Assembly (NCBI GenBank): GCA_963626555.1
Contig: CAVFXQ010000002.1
Coordinates: 1 to 64,000 of the forward strand
Length of the DNA stretch: 64,000 nt
DNA from: UBA1181 sp963626555
GTDB lineage: Bacteria > Bacteroidota > Bacteroidia > Bacteroidales > Paludibacteraceae
Direction: 5' to 3'
Under the pieces are notes generated by a model. That model was not told the DNA's origin. It saw nothing but the letters and a program-made list of their open reading frames with translations, and did not search any database. Shown here piece after piece: positions 1 through 10,000 of the stretch. The position numbers were made by a program, and so were the translations under genes. Each line of letters opens with the position of its first letter. Positions within the stretch are counted from its first letter, which is position 1.

Positions 1-268
1 TGGCAAAAACCTGTATTTGGATGGCGTTGACGCTCTCCCCATAGAAATACCTTAGAGGGAAATTCTGTTTTATTTGCTTGAAAAGCAGCTCTATCTGCCA
101 TCTCTTGCGGTAGATTTCCACGATGTCCTCGGGACGCATATCAAAGTCGTTGGTCAGCAGACGGACTAGTCTGGGCTGTTTGCCTTTCTTCACGTCCACA
201 TAGCTCACTATGCGTGCGATATGGTTGATATCCTTCTTTCGGAACACCACGGCTAGCCTTTTGCCCAT
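1..268 (-). pseudogene. IS4-family transposase, C-terminal fragment (runs off the left edge)
   Basis: Reading leftward from an ATG at 268, the frame encodes about 89 residues resembling the C-terminal third of IS4-family DDE transposases. The family YREK signature is exact: Y-x2-R-x3-E-x6-K in YRKRWQIELLFKQIK, at about residues 64-78, preceded by the usual LLTNDF strand. The N-terminal and central domains with the first two catalytic aspartates are absent. An in-frame TGA lies a few codons before the ATG, and no frame is open upstream to about 375. The copy therefore looks 5'-deleted and inactive. The gene continues beyond position 1, so its true end is not visible. Confidence 0.75.
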
Positions 269-391
269 AGTTATTTTTTTTTCACGTCAAAAATAACCAA
301 AGGGGCTGGATTTCAAGCGAGGAATCCAGCCCTAATTTTTATCCGTCTCTAAAAAGTTTAGCGGACAGTAGAAAATAAGGAAAGTTATCTG
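269..391. other. Non-coding flank of the IS remnant, with inverted repeat and probable element end
   Basis: This stretch has no open frame. It contains a perfect inverted repeat, ggctggatt at 304-312 and aatccagcc at 321-329, which would form a hairpin. A run of nine T follows the fragment's ATG at 274-282. The block near 345-372, ending in tagcggacagtag, looks like the terminal sequence of an insertion element, but I cannot confirm it without the other end. Confidence 0.4.
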
Positions 392-3300
392 TTATTTATC
401 TTGTACTAAGCGGACGGAACAACCCCAGTGGCGTTCAATACTATTGAAATAATCTAAAAATGAGGTATTGAAATATAATCCGTAACTACCATTCCAGTCG
501 TGTCCTGAAACAGACCAATAATACCCAGACGTATTGGTGTCATTTACAGAGTATTCATCGCGGTAACCTGCACAAGGCAACGCCACAACACCTAATCTTT
601 CAAGTTCCTTGAATTGTTCGGTTGTGTAAATGTTGGAAGATGGGAAAGACTCAATCTCCCAATATTTTGTTAGAGTAATATCCGTTTTGTCGTCTACTTC
701 TATGTCTTCCACTGTGATGTCTGAAGGAGAAGTGAAATCGTTTGGAATCAGGAACATGCAAAGAGTAGACACGCCGTCTTGGGTTATGATATAACCCATA
801 GTCCATTTGTTGTATTCTCTCAGTCCGTCCCACTCTTTAGATGTGAGAACTCTCCACTTGTTTGGAACATTTCCTCCATTAGAGATAGAGTTGTACACAC
901 CCCAGTCTGAATATTTATAGTCGTTGATTAATTGATTGTTATATGTTCCTCCTATTTGGTAGAAACTATTATTGGCGTGAGTATCCCAAGGTCGGTATTT
1001 GTTTTGACTCCTTGCTGGATAACCACTCGTACCCCATCCAAAGAGGTCTATCCATCCGTCGTAGGTTTCCGAGATGTTGGCGTTCTTGCTACCTATCACT
1101 TCATATTGTTGATCTGCGAAGCGCCATGTTCCTTGGAGCGTTTGGCCGTCGGCGGTGGCGTGGGTGCTTCCATCTCCAGCATTATACTGGAGATTTCCAG
1201 TGGAGAAGTAGACGTATTTGTCATCGCTGACCTTGAATGCTACATGCTTGCGCTTCTCTGCCATGTATTTTGCGGTGTAGACGATGTCTCGGTGGGCTGG
1301 CGCAAGCTCCTTGTCCCAACCGTCAAAAGTGTAGATGTAGTCGTAGTCGTTTAATCTTTTTGGGGTTGCGCCAGTGTAAGCCACTGAGTCTCCGTAATTG
1401 AGCAGAAGTGAATCAAGCAAGGTGCCGTCGTAATCAACAAATTTAACCTCGACGTTCAACTCGTGGACGGGGCGGACGGCTAATCCATACCATTTGAAGT
1501 CGCTCTTCAAGCCCACGAGGTTGCTTGCGAAACCAAATTCGTAGGGGTATTTCCCATCTTGCGACGTTGTCGTCCAATAGAGTCCGTATTCGTCGGCACC
1601 CGAGGTCGTCGTGCCTGTGCGCGCCCCTGAGGTTGGAAGTGCAACGGCACCCGCCTCCTCCAATTTTTGGAAGTCGGACAATGAGTAGACGTTGTCGGCG
1701 TAGTCCGCTTCCGAGATTTCCACGCTTGAACTTGACGCATTGTCGCTCAGCATCTTGATGGTGAGCCCGTCCACTTTTTCGAAATCGGATGGGAAAAACA
1801 TAAGGCATAGCACCTTGTCGTCGCCCACTTTGCCCAGAGTCCATTTGTTGTGGGTGAGCGCGTAGTCCCATTCCTCTTTGGTGAGCGTGCGATACCAGTC
1901 TGCCTCTCCGCTTCCGTTGGAGAAGGTGTTGAAGATAGCCCAATCGGCTTTCTCGTATTCATCTGTAAGACTTTCCACATTGATGTAGTCGTCATCTTCC
2001 GTGGATGTAGACCAAGGTTGGTAGGCCGTTGCCCCACTGTTCCAACCGCTCGTTCCCCATCCGAAGAGGTCAATGTATCCGTCGTATCCCTCTTTGGCGT
2101 TGTCGTTCTGCGAGCCGAGAGACTCGTATTGTTCAGATGCGAAGCGCCAGTCGTTGGTGGCTGCATTAAACTGAAGGTTCCCTTGAGAGAAGTAAACCGA
2201 CTTGGTGTCGGACACCTTCAATGCGTTTCGTGTCATCACTCCCTTCTTCTTGACGGACAACACGCTGTCGAACACAGCGGTGTAGACCACGTCCTCTCGC
2301 AAAGGCAGTATGGTTTTGTTCCAACATTTGAATGTGTAGTCGTATTCAAGAAGTCCGTCTTTTGTGGGCGTTTCGCCTTTGTAGACAGGTGTCTCACCTC
2401 TGTTGACGGTAACCGTGTAGAGGGGTGTTCCGTCATAGTTCACGAATTTTGCGTCGAAATTCAGCTCGTAGACGGGGCGGACGGAGAGACCTGCGTACCT
2501 TGGACATGCCGATGTGGCCGCGGTAGAGCTGTTGAACCCGAAGCAGTAGGCGGAGTTGTTATCGTTGTTGGCGGTTGTCGACCAATAAGTCCCCGCAGTT
2601 GCTTCAAATGTCTGGCTGCCTATTCTTGAACCGGCGCAAGGGAAAGCCACCACGCCTGCCTCTTCCAATTTTTTAAACTGCTCCTCGTTGAAGACATTCT
2701 GAGAGTAGGCCTCCTCCGAGAACTTGAAGGTGTTGTCTGCGAGCTCAGCGTCGCTGATTTTGCTGATGCTGACGTCTCCGACAGATTTGAAGTCCTTCGG
2801 AATCAATAGAAGACAGAGGGTGTTGTTCGGCCCTACCTTGGCCATGGTCCAGTCGTTGTGCTGGATTAGATATTGCCACTCCTCGTTGGAGAGCGTCCTC
2901 CATGTGAGGACGTAGTCGCCTCCGTTGGTGATTATGTTATAGTATGCCCAATCAGAGCGGTTGTAGTCGTCGGTCAGACTATGGTTTCCATCTGGGCCGT
3001 ATAGGGAGGCGTCTGTGGATGTTGACCATGGGTCGTAGGCTTTGCCGTTGATCGGGTATCCGCTTGTAGCCCAGCCGAAGAGGTCAATCCACCCATCGTA
3101 GTCTTGGGCGATGTTGCTGTTGGCGGAGCCGACGAGGTCGTACTGGTTCTCTGCGAAGCGCCATTCCCTCTGCACAACGTTGCATTGCAGGTTTCCTTGC
3201 GAGAAGTAGACCTCCTTCGTGTCGGACACCTTATAGGCTGCGCGGAAGAGTTTCCCGTTGTCTTTTGAGATGAGGGTGCTGTCGTATGTGGCGGTGTACA

Positions 3301-4576
3301 CCATGTCGGAAGTTGCGGGTTGGATTTCCTTGTCCCATCCCTTGAATGTGTAGCGATATTGCCCCACATCCTCTCGTTTTGGAGATGCACAAGTAGGAAT
3401 TTCGCCTCTTGAAACGATTGTGTCGGAGACGACCGAACCGTCGTGGTTCTTGAAGATTATCTCAAAGTTCAAGTCGTAGACCAGACGGACGGCAAGAGCG
3501 TAGTTGCGGTAGGTCGAGTCGTTCGGATTGACTGAGGTGTGTTGGAACTGCACCCTCCCAGCCCTCTTTTCGCCTTTGGCGGAGTTTGACCAGTAGTGTC
3601 CGTATGCCGTGGCTATGTATTTCTCACCCATTCGGCGACCAGATGGAGGCAGGGCGATGGCTCCTGCACCTTCCAATTCTGCGAACTCCTCGACGGTGTA
3701 GAAATTGTCTGAATAATCCTCATCCTCGAAGGAGGTTTTCTGTTCAGCACCATTGCTCAACATTTTGATTTTAATGTTAGTTGGAGCTTCAAATTCGTTG
3801 GGGAAGAGAAGAAGACAAAGCGTGCTGTCGTTTCCGATTTTTGCCAATGTCCAGCTGTTGTGGGCGAATATGTATTGCCATTCGTCTGCTGAGAGGGTGC
3901 GCCACAGGTTAGGCTGGTCGCCTCCGTTGGAGATGGCGTTGTAGACACCCCAGTCTGCATTGGCAGTTGCCTCCGACAAATTGAGGTTGGCATCACCCTT
4001 AGGGGTGTAGTCAGTCTCGGTCTCTGACACCGACCAGGGTTGGTAGGCCTCAGCCTCGCTGTCCCAACCGCTGGTACCCCATCCGAAGAGGTCGATCCAC
4101 CCATCATAGACTTCGGAGGTGTGTATGTTGTTTAGCCCAATGTAGTCGTATTGGTTCTCTGCGAAGCGCCACGTACCCTTCGCGGTTTCTCCGTCTGCCG
4201 TTGCGTGGTTTCCTACGCCTGCATTGTACTGTAGGTTTCCTTGCGAGAAATAGACAGAGCGTTTGTCCGACACTTTGAAAGAAGCAGCGATGAGAGCGCC
4301 GTCCCTCACCACATCGTATTTCACCACGTCGCGTTGGAAACGCACGCTGTCAATGCTATCTACCGCAAAATGGCCGTTTGTGGCATCGCTACTGTGATAA
4401 ACGTTCATTCGTCCGTTCGGGGTCGCATCCTCTTTTGCGTCTTGGAAGGATATTGTAAGAATCTCCTTCACGGCTGTCGTCCACGCTTTCTCGGCGTCGC
4501 GGAGGTGTACATGCATACGCATCTCCGACTTCGTGGCAGCGAAAAGAACTGCTATGCACGCAGATAGAATCGCCAA
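392..4576 (-). CDS. Large secreted-type protein with four repeated FISUMP/SUMF1-like modules
   Basis: The protein has 1394 residues and four copies of a module of about 270 residues, near 98-368, 445-705, 785-1035 and 1125-1394. Each opens with KVSD-x-K/R-x-VYFSxGNLQ, then WRFA-x-QY, YDGWIDLFGW, W-R-T/V-L and AxPxxGxR...YWS, and closes with SVRxV. The modules resemble the FISUMP/sulfatase-modifying-like folds of Bacteroidota surface proteins. Three linkers of about 65 residues, with FxNxDG...YTFKGWDK...VVYTAxYDS, look like InlB/Listeria-Bacteroides beta repeats. No type IX C-terminal signal is evident. The only in-frame start is TTG at 4576; an ATG with a good leader lies at 4596 in another frame (see findings). 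The function is unknown, probably surface binding or adhesion. Confidence 0.75.
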   Translation of the reverse strand: MAILSACIAVLFAATKSEMRMHVHLRDAEKAWTTAVKEILTISFQDAKEDATPNGRMNVYHSSDATNGHFAVDSIDSVRFQRDVVKYDVVRDGALIAASFKVSDKRSVYFSQGNLQYNAGVGNHATADGETAKGTWRFAENQYDYIGLNNIHTSEVYDGWIDLFGWGTSGWDSEAEAYQPWSVSETETDYTPKGDANLNLSEATANADWGVYNAISNGGDQPNLWRTLSADEWQYIFAHNSWTLAKIGNDSTLCLLLFPNEFEAPTNIKIKMLSNGAEQKTSFEDEDYSDNFYTVEEFAELEGAGAIALPPSGRRMGEKYIATAYGHYWSNSAKGEKRAGRVQFQHTSVNPNDSTYRNYALAVRLVYDLNFEIIFKNHDGSVVSDTIVSRGEIPTCASPKREDVGQYRYTFKGWDKEIQPATSDMVYTATYDSTLISKDNGKLFRAAYKVSDTKEVYFSQGNLQCNVVQREWRFAENQYDLVGSANSNIAQDYDGWIDLFGWATSGYPINGKAYDPWSTSTDASLYGPDGNHSLTDDYNRSDWAYYNIITNGGDYVLTWRTLSNEEWQYLIQHNDWTMAKVGPNNTLCLLLIPKDFKSVGDVSISKISDAELADNTFKFSEEAYSQNVFNEEQFKKLEEAGVVAFPCAGSRIGSQTFEATAGTYWSTTANNDNNSAYCFGFNSSTAATSACPRYAGLSVRPVYELNFDAKFVNYDGTPLYTVTVNRGETPVYKGETPTKDGLLEYDYTFKCWNKTILPLREDVVYTAVFDSVLSVKKKGVMTRNALKVSDTKSVYFSQGNLQFNAATNDWRFASEQYESLGSQNDNAKEGYDGYIDLFGWGTSGWNSGATAYQPWSTSTEDDDYINVESLTDEYEKADWAIFNTFSNGSGEADWYRTLTKEEWDYALTHNKWTLGKVGDDKVLCLMFFPSDFEKVDGLTIKMLSDNASSSSVEISEADYADNVYSLSDFQKLEEAGAVALPTSGARTGTTTSGADEYGLYWTTTSQDGKYPYEFGFASNLVGLKSDFKWYGLAVRPVHELNVEVKFVDYDGTLLDSLLLNYGDSVAYTGATPKRLNDYDYIYTFDGWDKELAPAHRDIVYTAKYMAEKRKHVAFKVSDDKYVYFSTGNLQYNAGDGSTHATADGQTLQGTWRFADQQYEVIGSKNANISETYDGWIDLFGWGTSGYPARSQNKYRPWDTHANNSFYQIGGTYNNQLINDYKYSDWGVYNSISNGGNVPNKWRVLTSKEWDGLREYNKWTMGYIITQDGVSTLCMFLIPNDFTSPSDITVEDIEVDDKTDITLTKYWEIESFPSSNIYTTEQFKELERLGVVALPCAGYRDEYSVNDTNTSGYYWSVSGHDWNGSYGLYFNTSFLDYFNSIERHWGCSVRLVQDK

Positions 4577-4649
4577 ATAGATAAAAGTTTCTTCATTTGT
4601 CGTTTGATCTTAATGTTCAGGTTATAAAATATCCAATGATATGTCTGTG

Positions 4650-4657
4650 CAAAGGTA
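4650..4657 (-). promoter_or_regulatory. Possible -7 element for the four-module protein
   Basis: Read on the minus strand the sequence is TACCTTTG, matching the Bacteroidota -7 consensus TAnnTTTG, about 55 bases before the out-of-frame ATG at 4596. I see no convincing -33 TTTG at the right distance. Confidence 0.35.
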
Positions 4658-4660
4658 AAA

Positions 4661-4691
4661 AAAAGTGTGCCATTATCTGTGGCACACTTTT
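4661..4691 (-). terminator. Terminator of the nucleoside kinase gene
   Basis: A 12-bp perfect stem (aaaagtgtgcca / tggcacactttt) with a 7-nt loop lies just past the kinase stop codon and ends in a T tract on the minus strand. It separates the kinase from the downstream repeat-protein gene. Confidence 0.8.
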
Positions 4692-4720
4692 CTCTTTTAC
4701 TACTATAACTTAGGTTTTCA

Positions 4721-6400
4721 TTAATATTTGAATGAACTTCCGCCTAAGAACTCACGGAGAAGTGAAGTGAGAGGCAACTCAACTTCCGACACTATGTTGA
4801 AATAACTCAGGAATCTCAGCAATCTGTGTACTTCTGGGTATTCTGGTGAGTTTTCTGGTACTTCGGAAAGAATAGGCTCTGCGAATTTTTTAAGCACACA
4901 TATTTCAAAGAGTAATGCCGAATTGAACACGACGTCGGCGTTTTCTTGGTAAGGGAAAATCCATTTTTCTTCTCCCTCTTTGACTTTTTCCCACCTGCTG
5001 ATTGTTTCAACGGCTGAATATCCTCGATAGTTGTAATCGCGAATAATGCGGCGAAGCAGACGGTTGTCGCGTGTTGGAATCCAGTTGCGATCATCAAACG
5101 AGATGGTTGTTAGTGCAGAAATGTATATTCTGAAGATATTTTTTTCTGGTATCTTGGAAGTCAACATAGGATTTAGTGCATGTATTCCCTCGATGACCAA
5201 AATTCCGTTTCCTTCCAACTTGAGGTTTTTGCCGTGATACTCACGTTCACCTTTCTCAAAGTTGTAGTAGGGAAGGCTTACTTCTTTGCCGTTGAGTAGG
5301 CTGTTCATTTGATCGTTGAATAGGTCTAAGTCTACTGAGTAGATTGATTCGAAGTCGTAATCTCCATTCTCATCTCGTGGGGTTTGGGTGCGTGGGTGAA
5401 AATAATCGTCCATAGAGAGGGCGATAGGCTTCAATCCGTTTACTGCTAATTGCACGCTCAGACGCTTGCTGAAAGTGGTTTTTCCCGAGGAGGAAGGACC
5501 AGAAATCAATACTAATTTTGTATCCTTGCGGTTTGCAATCATGTCAGCGATGGAGATAATTTTTTTCTCCTGTAATCCTTCAGCAATCTTAATGATGCCC
5601 GACATGCTCTCTTTGTTCTTCACCAATTTGTTCATATTTCCGACGTTGCCTAACCCCATGATATGATTCCATTGAGCATGCTCGGAGAAGGTTGCAAAAA
5701 GTTTGTCTTGAGGTTCGAAAGATTCCAATTTAATAGGGTCTTTTCGGTCGGGTACTTGCAAGAATATTCCGTCGTGGTAAGGGCGGATATCGAATAGTTG
5801 TATATAGTCGGTGGATGGTGCGACTGGACCTTGAAACCAGCTATGCCTACCTCCTAATTCGTAGTATCTTGTATAGAAAGACCCATGCTGTTCGAGAAGT
5901 AGAGCAGTGTCTTCTGACCCTTCTTTGTGGAACACTTCAATAGCCTCCTCAGTAGGGGTATCTGACATGTTGAATGAAAGGTTCGCATCAATGATTTTGC
6001 GCATTTCCTTCCGAATTTTGTCAATTAGCACTTCATCAATAGGCTTGTCGTAGCCAATTAACCTGCAATAGTAGCCTTTTGCGATGGGATGCTCTAAACG
6101 AACTTTCACTTTTGGTAATACGGCGTACACGGCGTTGCAAAAGATGAAAGAGAGGGAACGTACATAGGCACGCATTCCGGAGGGAACGTCAATACCCATA
6201 AACTCGACTGTTTGGGGCTTGTAAACTTTAAATTTCAAGTCCTTCGTAACATTGTTCAACTTAGCCACGATGACACCATATTTCATCACTGGCTTCATAT
6301 CATTGTAGATGTCCAATAAACTGACACCCATTGGGTAGCTCTTCTTCTGTTTATTGTTGACGCAGTAAACATCAACCAAATTCTCATTTACACAACTCAT
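4721..6400 (-). CDS. Nucleoside (uridine-type) kinase with N-terminal TGS/ThrRS-like region
   Basis: This predicted cytoplasmic enzyme phosphorylates a nucleoside using ATP or GTP. A phosphoribulokinase/uridine-kinase domain fills the C-terminal half, with a P-loop GPSSSGKT near residue 301 and the SMDDYF substrate motif shortly after. The first 280 residues resemble the TGS and second additional domain of threonyl-tRNA synthetase, including the HxxxH-like segment LEQHGSFYTRYYE. This fusion, about 560 residues long, is a recognised family in Bacteroidota and Firmicutes. I take the ATG at 6400 as start; a TTG two codons earlier directly follows a stop. The physiological substrate is inferred from the family, not from visible residues. 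Confidence 0.85.
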   Translation of the reverse strand: MSCVNENLVDVYCVNNKQKKSYPMGVSLLDIYNDMKPVMKYGVIVAKLNNVTKDLKFKVYKPQTVEFMGIDVPSGMRAYVRSLSFIFCNAVYAVLPKVKVRLEHPIAKGYYCRLIGYDKPIDEVLIDKIRKEMRKIIDANLSFNMSDTPTEEAIEVFHKEGSEDTALLLEQHGSFYTRYYELGGRHSWFQGPVAPSTDYIQLFDIRPYHDGIFLQVPDRKDPIKLESFEPQDKLFATFSEHAQWNHIMGLGNVGNMNKLVKNKESMSGIIKIAEGLQEKKIISIADMIANRKDTKLVLISGPSSSGKTTFSKRLSVQLAVNGLKPIALSMDDYFHPRTQTPRDENGDYDFESIYSVDLDLFNDQMNSLLNGKEVSLPYYNFEKGEREYHGKNLKLEGNGILVIEGIHALNPMLTSKIPEKNIFRIYISALTTISFDDRNWIPTRDNRLLRRIIRDYNYRGYSAVETISRWEKVKEGEEKWIFPYQENADVVFNSALLFEICVLKKFAEPILSEVPENSPEYPEVHRLLRFLSYFNIVSEVELPLTSLLREFLGGSSFKY

Positions 6401-6483
6401 ACTCAATCAGTTTTTATGGGTGATACGTTTTTAAGGATATAGAGAGGACGGATAAAAATCGCATCCTTGACAAATGTTTTGGC

Positions 6484-6972
6484 TTAATAGGAAGCGTTCA
6501 ATTCAAAATCTTTCACAAATCTTGAAAAATTCTTAATTAAGTCTGATTTTGCCTCTAAGTTCTTTTTTGCAATGTCGTCCACGGAAAGGGCAACAATGTC
6601 GCCATCTTCATAGGTTTTCTTCTCTTTGGATAGAATTTTGATGAATGTGGCATATTCGTTTTCGTAGATTTCTTTATAACTCTGAGCGTAACGGATGGCA
6701 GACTCAACAAGGTAGGCTTGTCCACGACAGTCGCCTAAATCTTGAAGTGTGCTGATAGTCTCGTTGATATCTTTCAAGTTTTGGTCGTATGTCTCTTGTA
6801 TCTTCTGCATGTCTCTGCTGGAGATTTGTTGTGTAAACTCCTTGGTGTTGTTGTCTAACTTGACACATTCGTTCATCACTGTCTCGCAGTAGTCTGCGGG
6901 TGTCGTGTTACAGGAAACGAAAAAAAGAAGAGAGAAAATACTTGTTACGATTATTGAGAATACTTTATTCAT
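6484..6972 (-). CDS. Small lipoprotein of unknown function
   Basis: The 162-residue product has a signal peptide ending in a lipobox (FFVSC, Cys21). A helical, charged region follows with no recognised domain. The residues after the cysteine (NTTPADY) are not strongly acidic, so surface export is not suggested and a periplasm-facing anchor is more likely. The predicted coiled character (KEFTQQISSRDMQKIQETYDQ region, around residues 44-64) recalls small periplasmic helical lipoproteins. It stands alone between the nucleoside kinase and the helicase, both on the same strand. No function can be assigned. Confidence 0.7.
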   Translation of the reverse strand: MNKVFSIIVTSIFSLLFFVSCNTTPADYCETVMNECVKLDNNTKEFTQQISSRDMQKIQETYDQNLKDINETISTLQDLGDCRGQAYLVESAIRYAQSYKEIYENEYATFIKILSKEKKTYEDGDIVALSVDDIAKKNLEAKSDLIKNFSRFVKDFELNASY

Positions 6973-7090
6973 GGTTTTCTACTTTTTAAGTGAAACGTTC
7001 TGATTGTTAAATTTTCATAAAGTTAAAAGAGTTAAGTCTTATTGCCAATAAATTTCCACGTTTTTTCTGACAAAGTTTTTCTTTCATATT

Positions 7091-10000
7091 TCAAATGGAG
7101 AAGATTTTATTCCTTTCCATCAGGTAGTTGATAAACGGAGTGTATGATTGGCAACGCTCTAATAATGAGGCATTGCCGACGACAATCATCTGCTCCTTGG
7201 CTCGAGAAATAGCAACATTTAGTTTCCTGTCTATTCTTAATTTGTTGAGTTGTAATACATTGGCACCTAAAAATCCCAATTGATATTCTTTCTTTACGGT
7301 TGTGCCATAGATAATCACATCGCGTTGGCTTCCTTGAAAACGCTCAACTGTATCAATGGAGATATTGCGTAAATCTTCAATACCTAACCGCTCGATTGCT
7401 CTATGTATCATTGAAATTTGACTGCGATAGGGTACGATTACCCCGATACTACTTAGAGCATTAAATGGCTTTTCATAATGTTGGTAAAGACTCCACGTCT
7501 GTTTAACTATGGTGGCAATCAATTCTGCCTCTGCCATATTTACCATGTCCGAACTGCTGTCGATCTTGGCTTTCACATCGAGCCACATCAAACGTTGACT
7601 TTGCAGCAATTGATTTAATTTATTTCCGTTTTCTATGTCTAATGACAATCCGTTTTCGCTGTAGAAACGTGCTTGTGTCTGGTGTTTTAATGGAACGGTG
7701 TCTAATAGCCCTTCGTAATAAGCTTGGTTGATAAAGTCGGATACCTCAGGGTGCATGCGCCCTTGGTGGTTGAGCATGTAAACGAAGTCGTTGCTTTGTT
7801 GGTTTCTCAACATTCTTTCAAAGAATGAGTGCCTACAGTTGGTGAGTCCAATTTTCAAAAGGAGGGGATTCTCTACTTTAGAATCTTTTTCTGTCTGTTG
7901 TACTACGGCGGGCAGCTGCTTATGGTCGCCAATGAGGACGAACTTGCGAATTCCGTTTCCGTAATTGGCGGTAAGCAACCCCATGATTTGAGGTTCTAAG
8001 ATTTGGGATGCCTCGTCGACAATCGCTAAATCAAAGGTTTTTAAACTGAATAGGTTCTGCATAGAGGCAATTGATGCGGTTGTTCCTACATAGACTCTGA
8101 CCGACTTGAGAAATGTCGTCATTGATTGTAAGTCGGTCGTGTCTTTAAGTCTGTTTTTCAGTAGATAAGATTTGTCGAACCCTTCCGAACATGAGTGTTC
8201 GTGGCCAATGCGGACGAAGTCAATTTCCTCGGAAATAAGTTTTGAACATATTTCTTCAACGGCTCTGTTGGTGTAGGATACCAACAAAACAGATGTGTTT
8301 ATATCGGATAATGTTTCTCGTAGAATATTGACTAATGCGAAGGATGTTTTCCCTGTTCCTGGGGGGCCGATGACGATGAAATAGTCTTTCGCTTGTTTGG
8401 CTTTCAAAACCAACTCGTTGAAAGAGCCATAGTCGTTATTGAGTCGAACAGAATCGTCTTTTTGAGGTTGTCTTTGGTTAAGAATCAGCGATTTACGTTC
8501 TTGATTAGTCATTGTCAAGAATGAAAAAAGGTCTTTGAAAGAGGAAGAGAACGAAGAGTCTAAGAAATCGTGTTCGATTGCCCAACGTATGTTTTCTCTA
8601 TGTTGAAAGACATTTTTATTTCGTTGTGGAGAGCGTAGTTTGACGGATAAAGTATCGTCGGTTATCTGTTTGATGGTAGCACGAAAAACGATGCAGTTGC
8701 TGATATTCAGGTTGTTATATTTGTCTTTTTTTGTATTGTAGGGATATAAGACGATGATGTCTCCATTTCGGAAGTTGGGTGAATTGTCTCTATCTTTTGC
8801 ATCTATTTGGAAATCAACAATTTCAATTCCTTCATTGTTTTCGCCTTCTTCAGTTCTTATCAACTGAAGATTTGTGTAGACCATGCCTTCTTGCTGTTTC
8901 TCTTCCATAGTGAGGTTCCACGACATAGCAAATTCTGTTTTTGAAAGGTGGTATTCCTTTTCTATGAAGGTGAAGAAACGATAAAAATAGGCTCGTTCAA
9001 TCTCGTCGGCACGTTTCACTGTGTTGAGGATTTCGTCGATCTGTGGCTTTTGATAGTCGCGCCATAGTTTGCTTTCTGTTTGGTTGACATTCAACGTGTT
9101 AGCTGTTATCTTATCAATGATGTCAATGCTTCCGAAGTCTAATTTTTTCTCTAAAAAAGCAATGTTGTTTCTGTATTGAATGGCTTCAAAAAGGAGTTTT
9201 GGGGCAGGACCTTCTTTCATCAATCCGTTTTCTTGGTTGATTGTCTTTCCTTTGTTTGGATATTTGGAGTAGAGCAACCACACGTTGACCTCTTCGTTGG
9301 GAATATGCATTTTATAGCGTAGCCATGCTAAATAGAACAACATCTGCACATAGTGCTTCTCTTGATGTCCACCGCTGGGGAATCCCCATTTACCTGATTT
9401 CTGTTCTACCAACACTTTTTGATCGTCTGTCAGCAAGTCCATACGCCCCTGTACACCTAAGGTTGGGCAGAAGAAAGAGGGCTCAAGCAATGCGTGTTCA
9501 GGGTCAAAAATACGATTGCCGTCCAATTGTTTGGCGGTATATTCTCGAATGTTCACTTGTTGCCTTTGTGCCTCCTTATGGAACTCGTGTGATTTGAAGT
9601 CCTCGCAAGTGGCAATGTTGAGGGCAAAATTCTGAAAAAAACGTGTGACGCTATCTTTGTAAGACACAGTTTTCTCAGAGTAAACTTCCTCGTCAAGAAA
9701 CTGTCCTGCTATGTTACCTATTAATATGGCTTGCGTTGTTTTCCTTTTTTGTAATCGTTTTACCAAATAGGAGAAAGGGGTTAATCCATATTCTTCAAAC
9801 CCTTCGGCGATAGTGGATATGTCTACTAAAAAATCTGGTTCATAGATGATGAATTCAGGATAATATATGTCATTTTTCAATCGTGGACGAACAAGGTTGA
9901 GCTGTGTGTTTTTACTCAACAACTGACCTATAGGGGAGAGATCGCCCGCTTCTGTTGTATAGGCGTAGCAGATTTTCAATTCTTTGCCGCTCTCGTTGGA

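Noticed and set aside
355..415. Direct repeat agcggac at 360-366 and 409-415 as a target duplication
   Set aside because: The second copy lies in the coding sequence of the four-module protein (Val-Arg codons) and is too short to be meaningful.
1850..2629. Long plus-strand open frame (259 codons)
   Set aside because: It lies fully antisense to the four-module protein, and its length reflects the repeat composition. There is no start signal.
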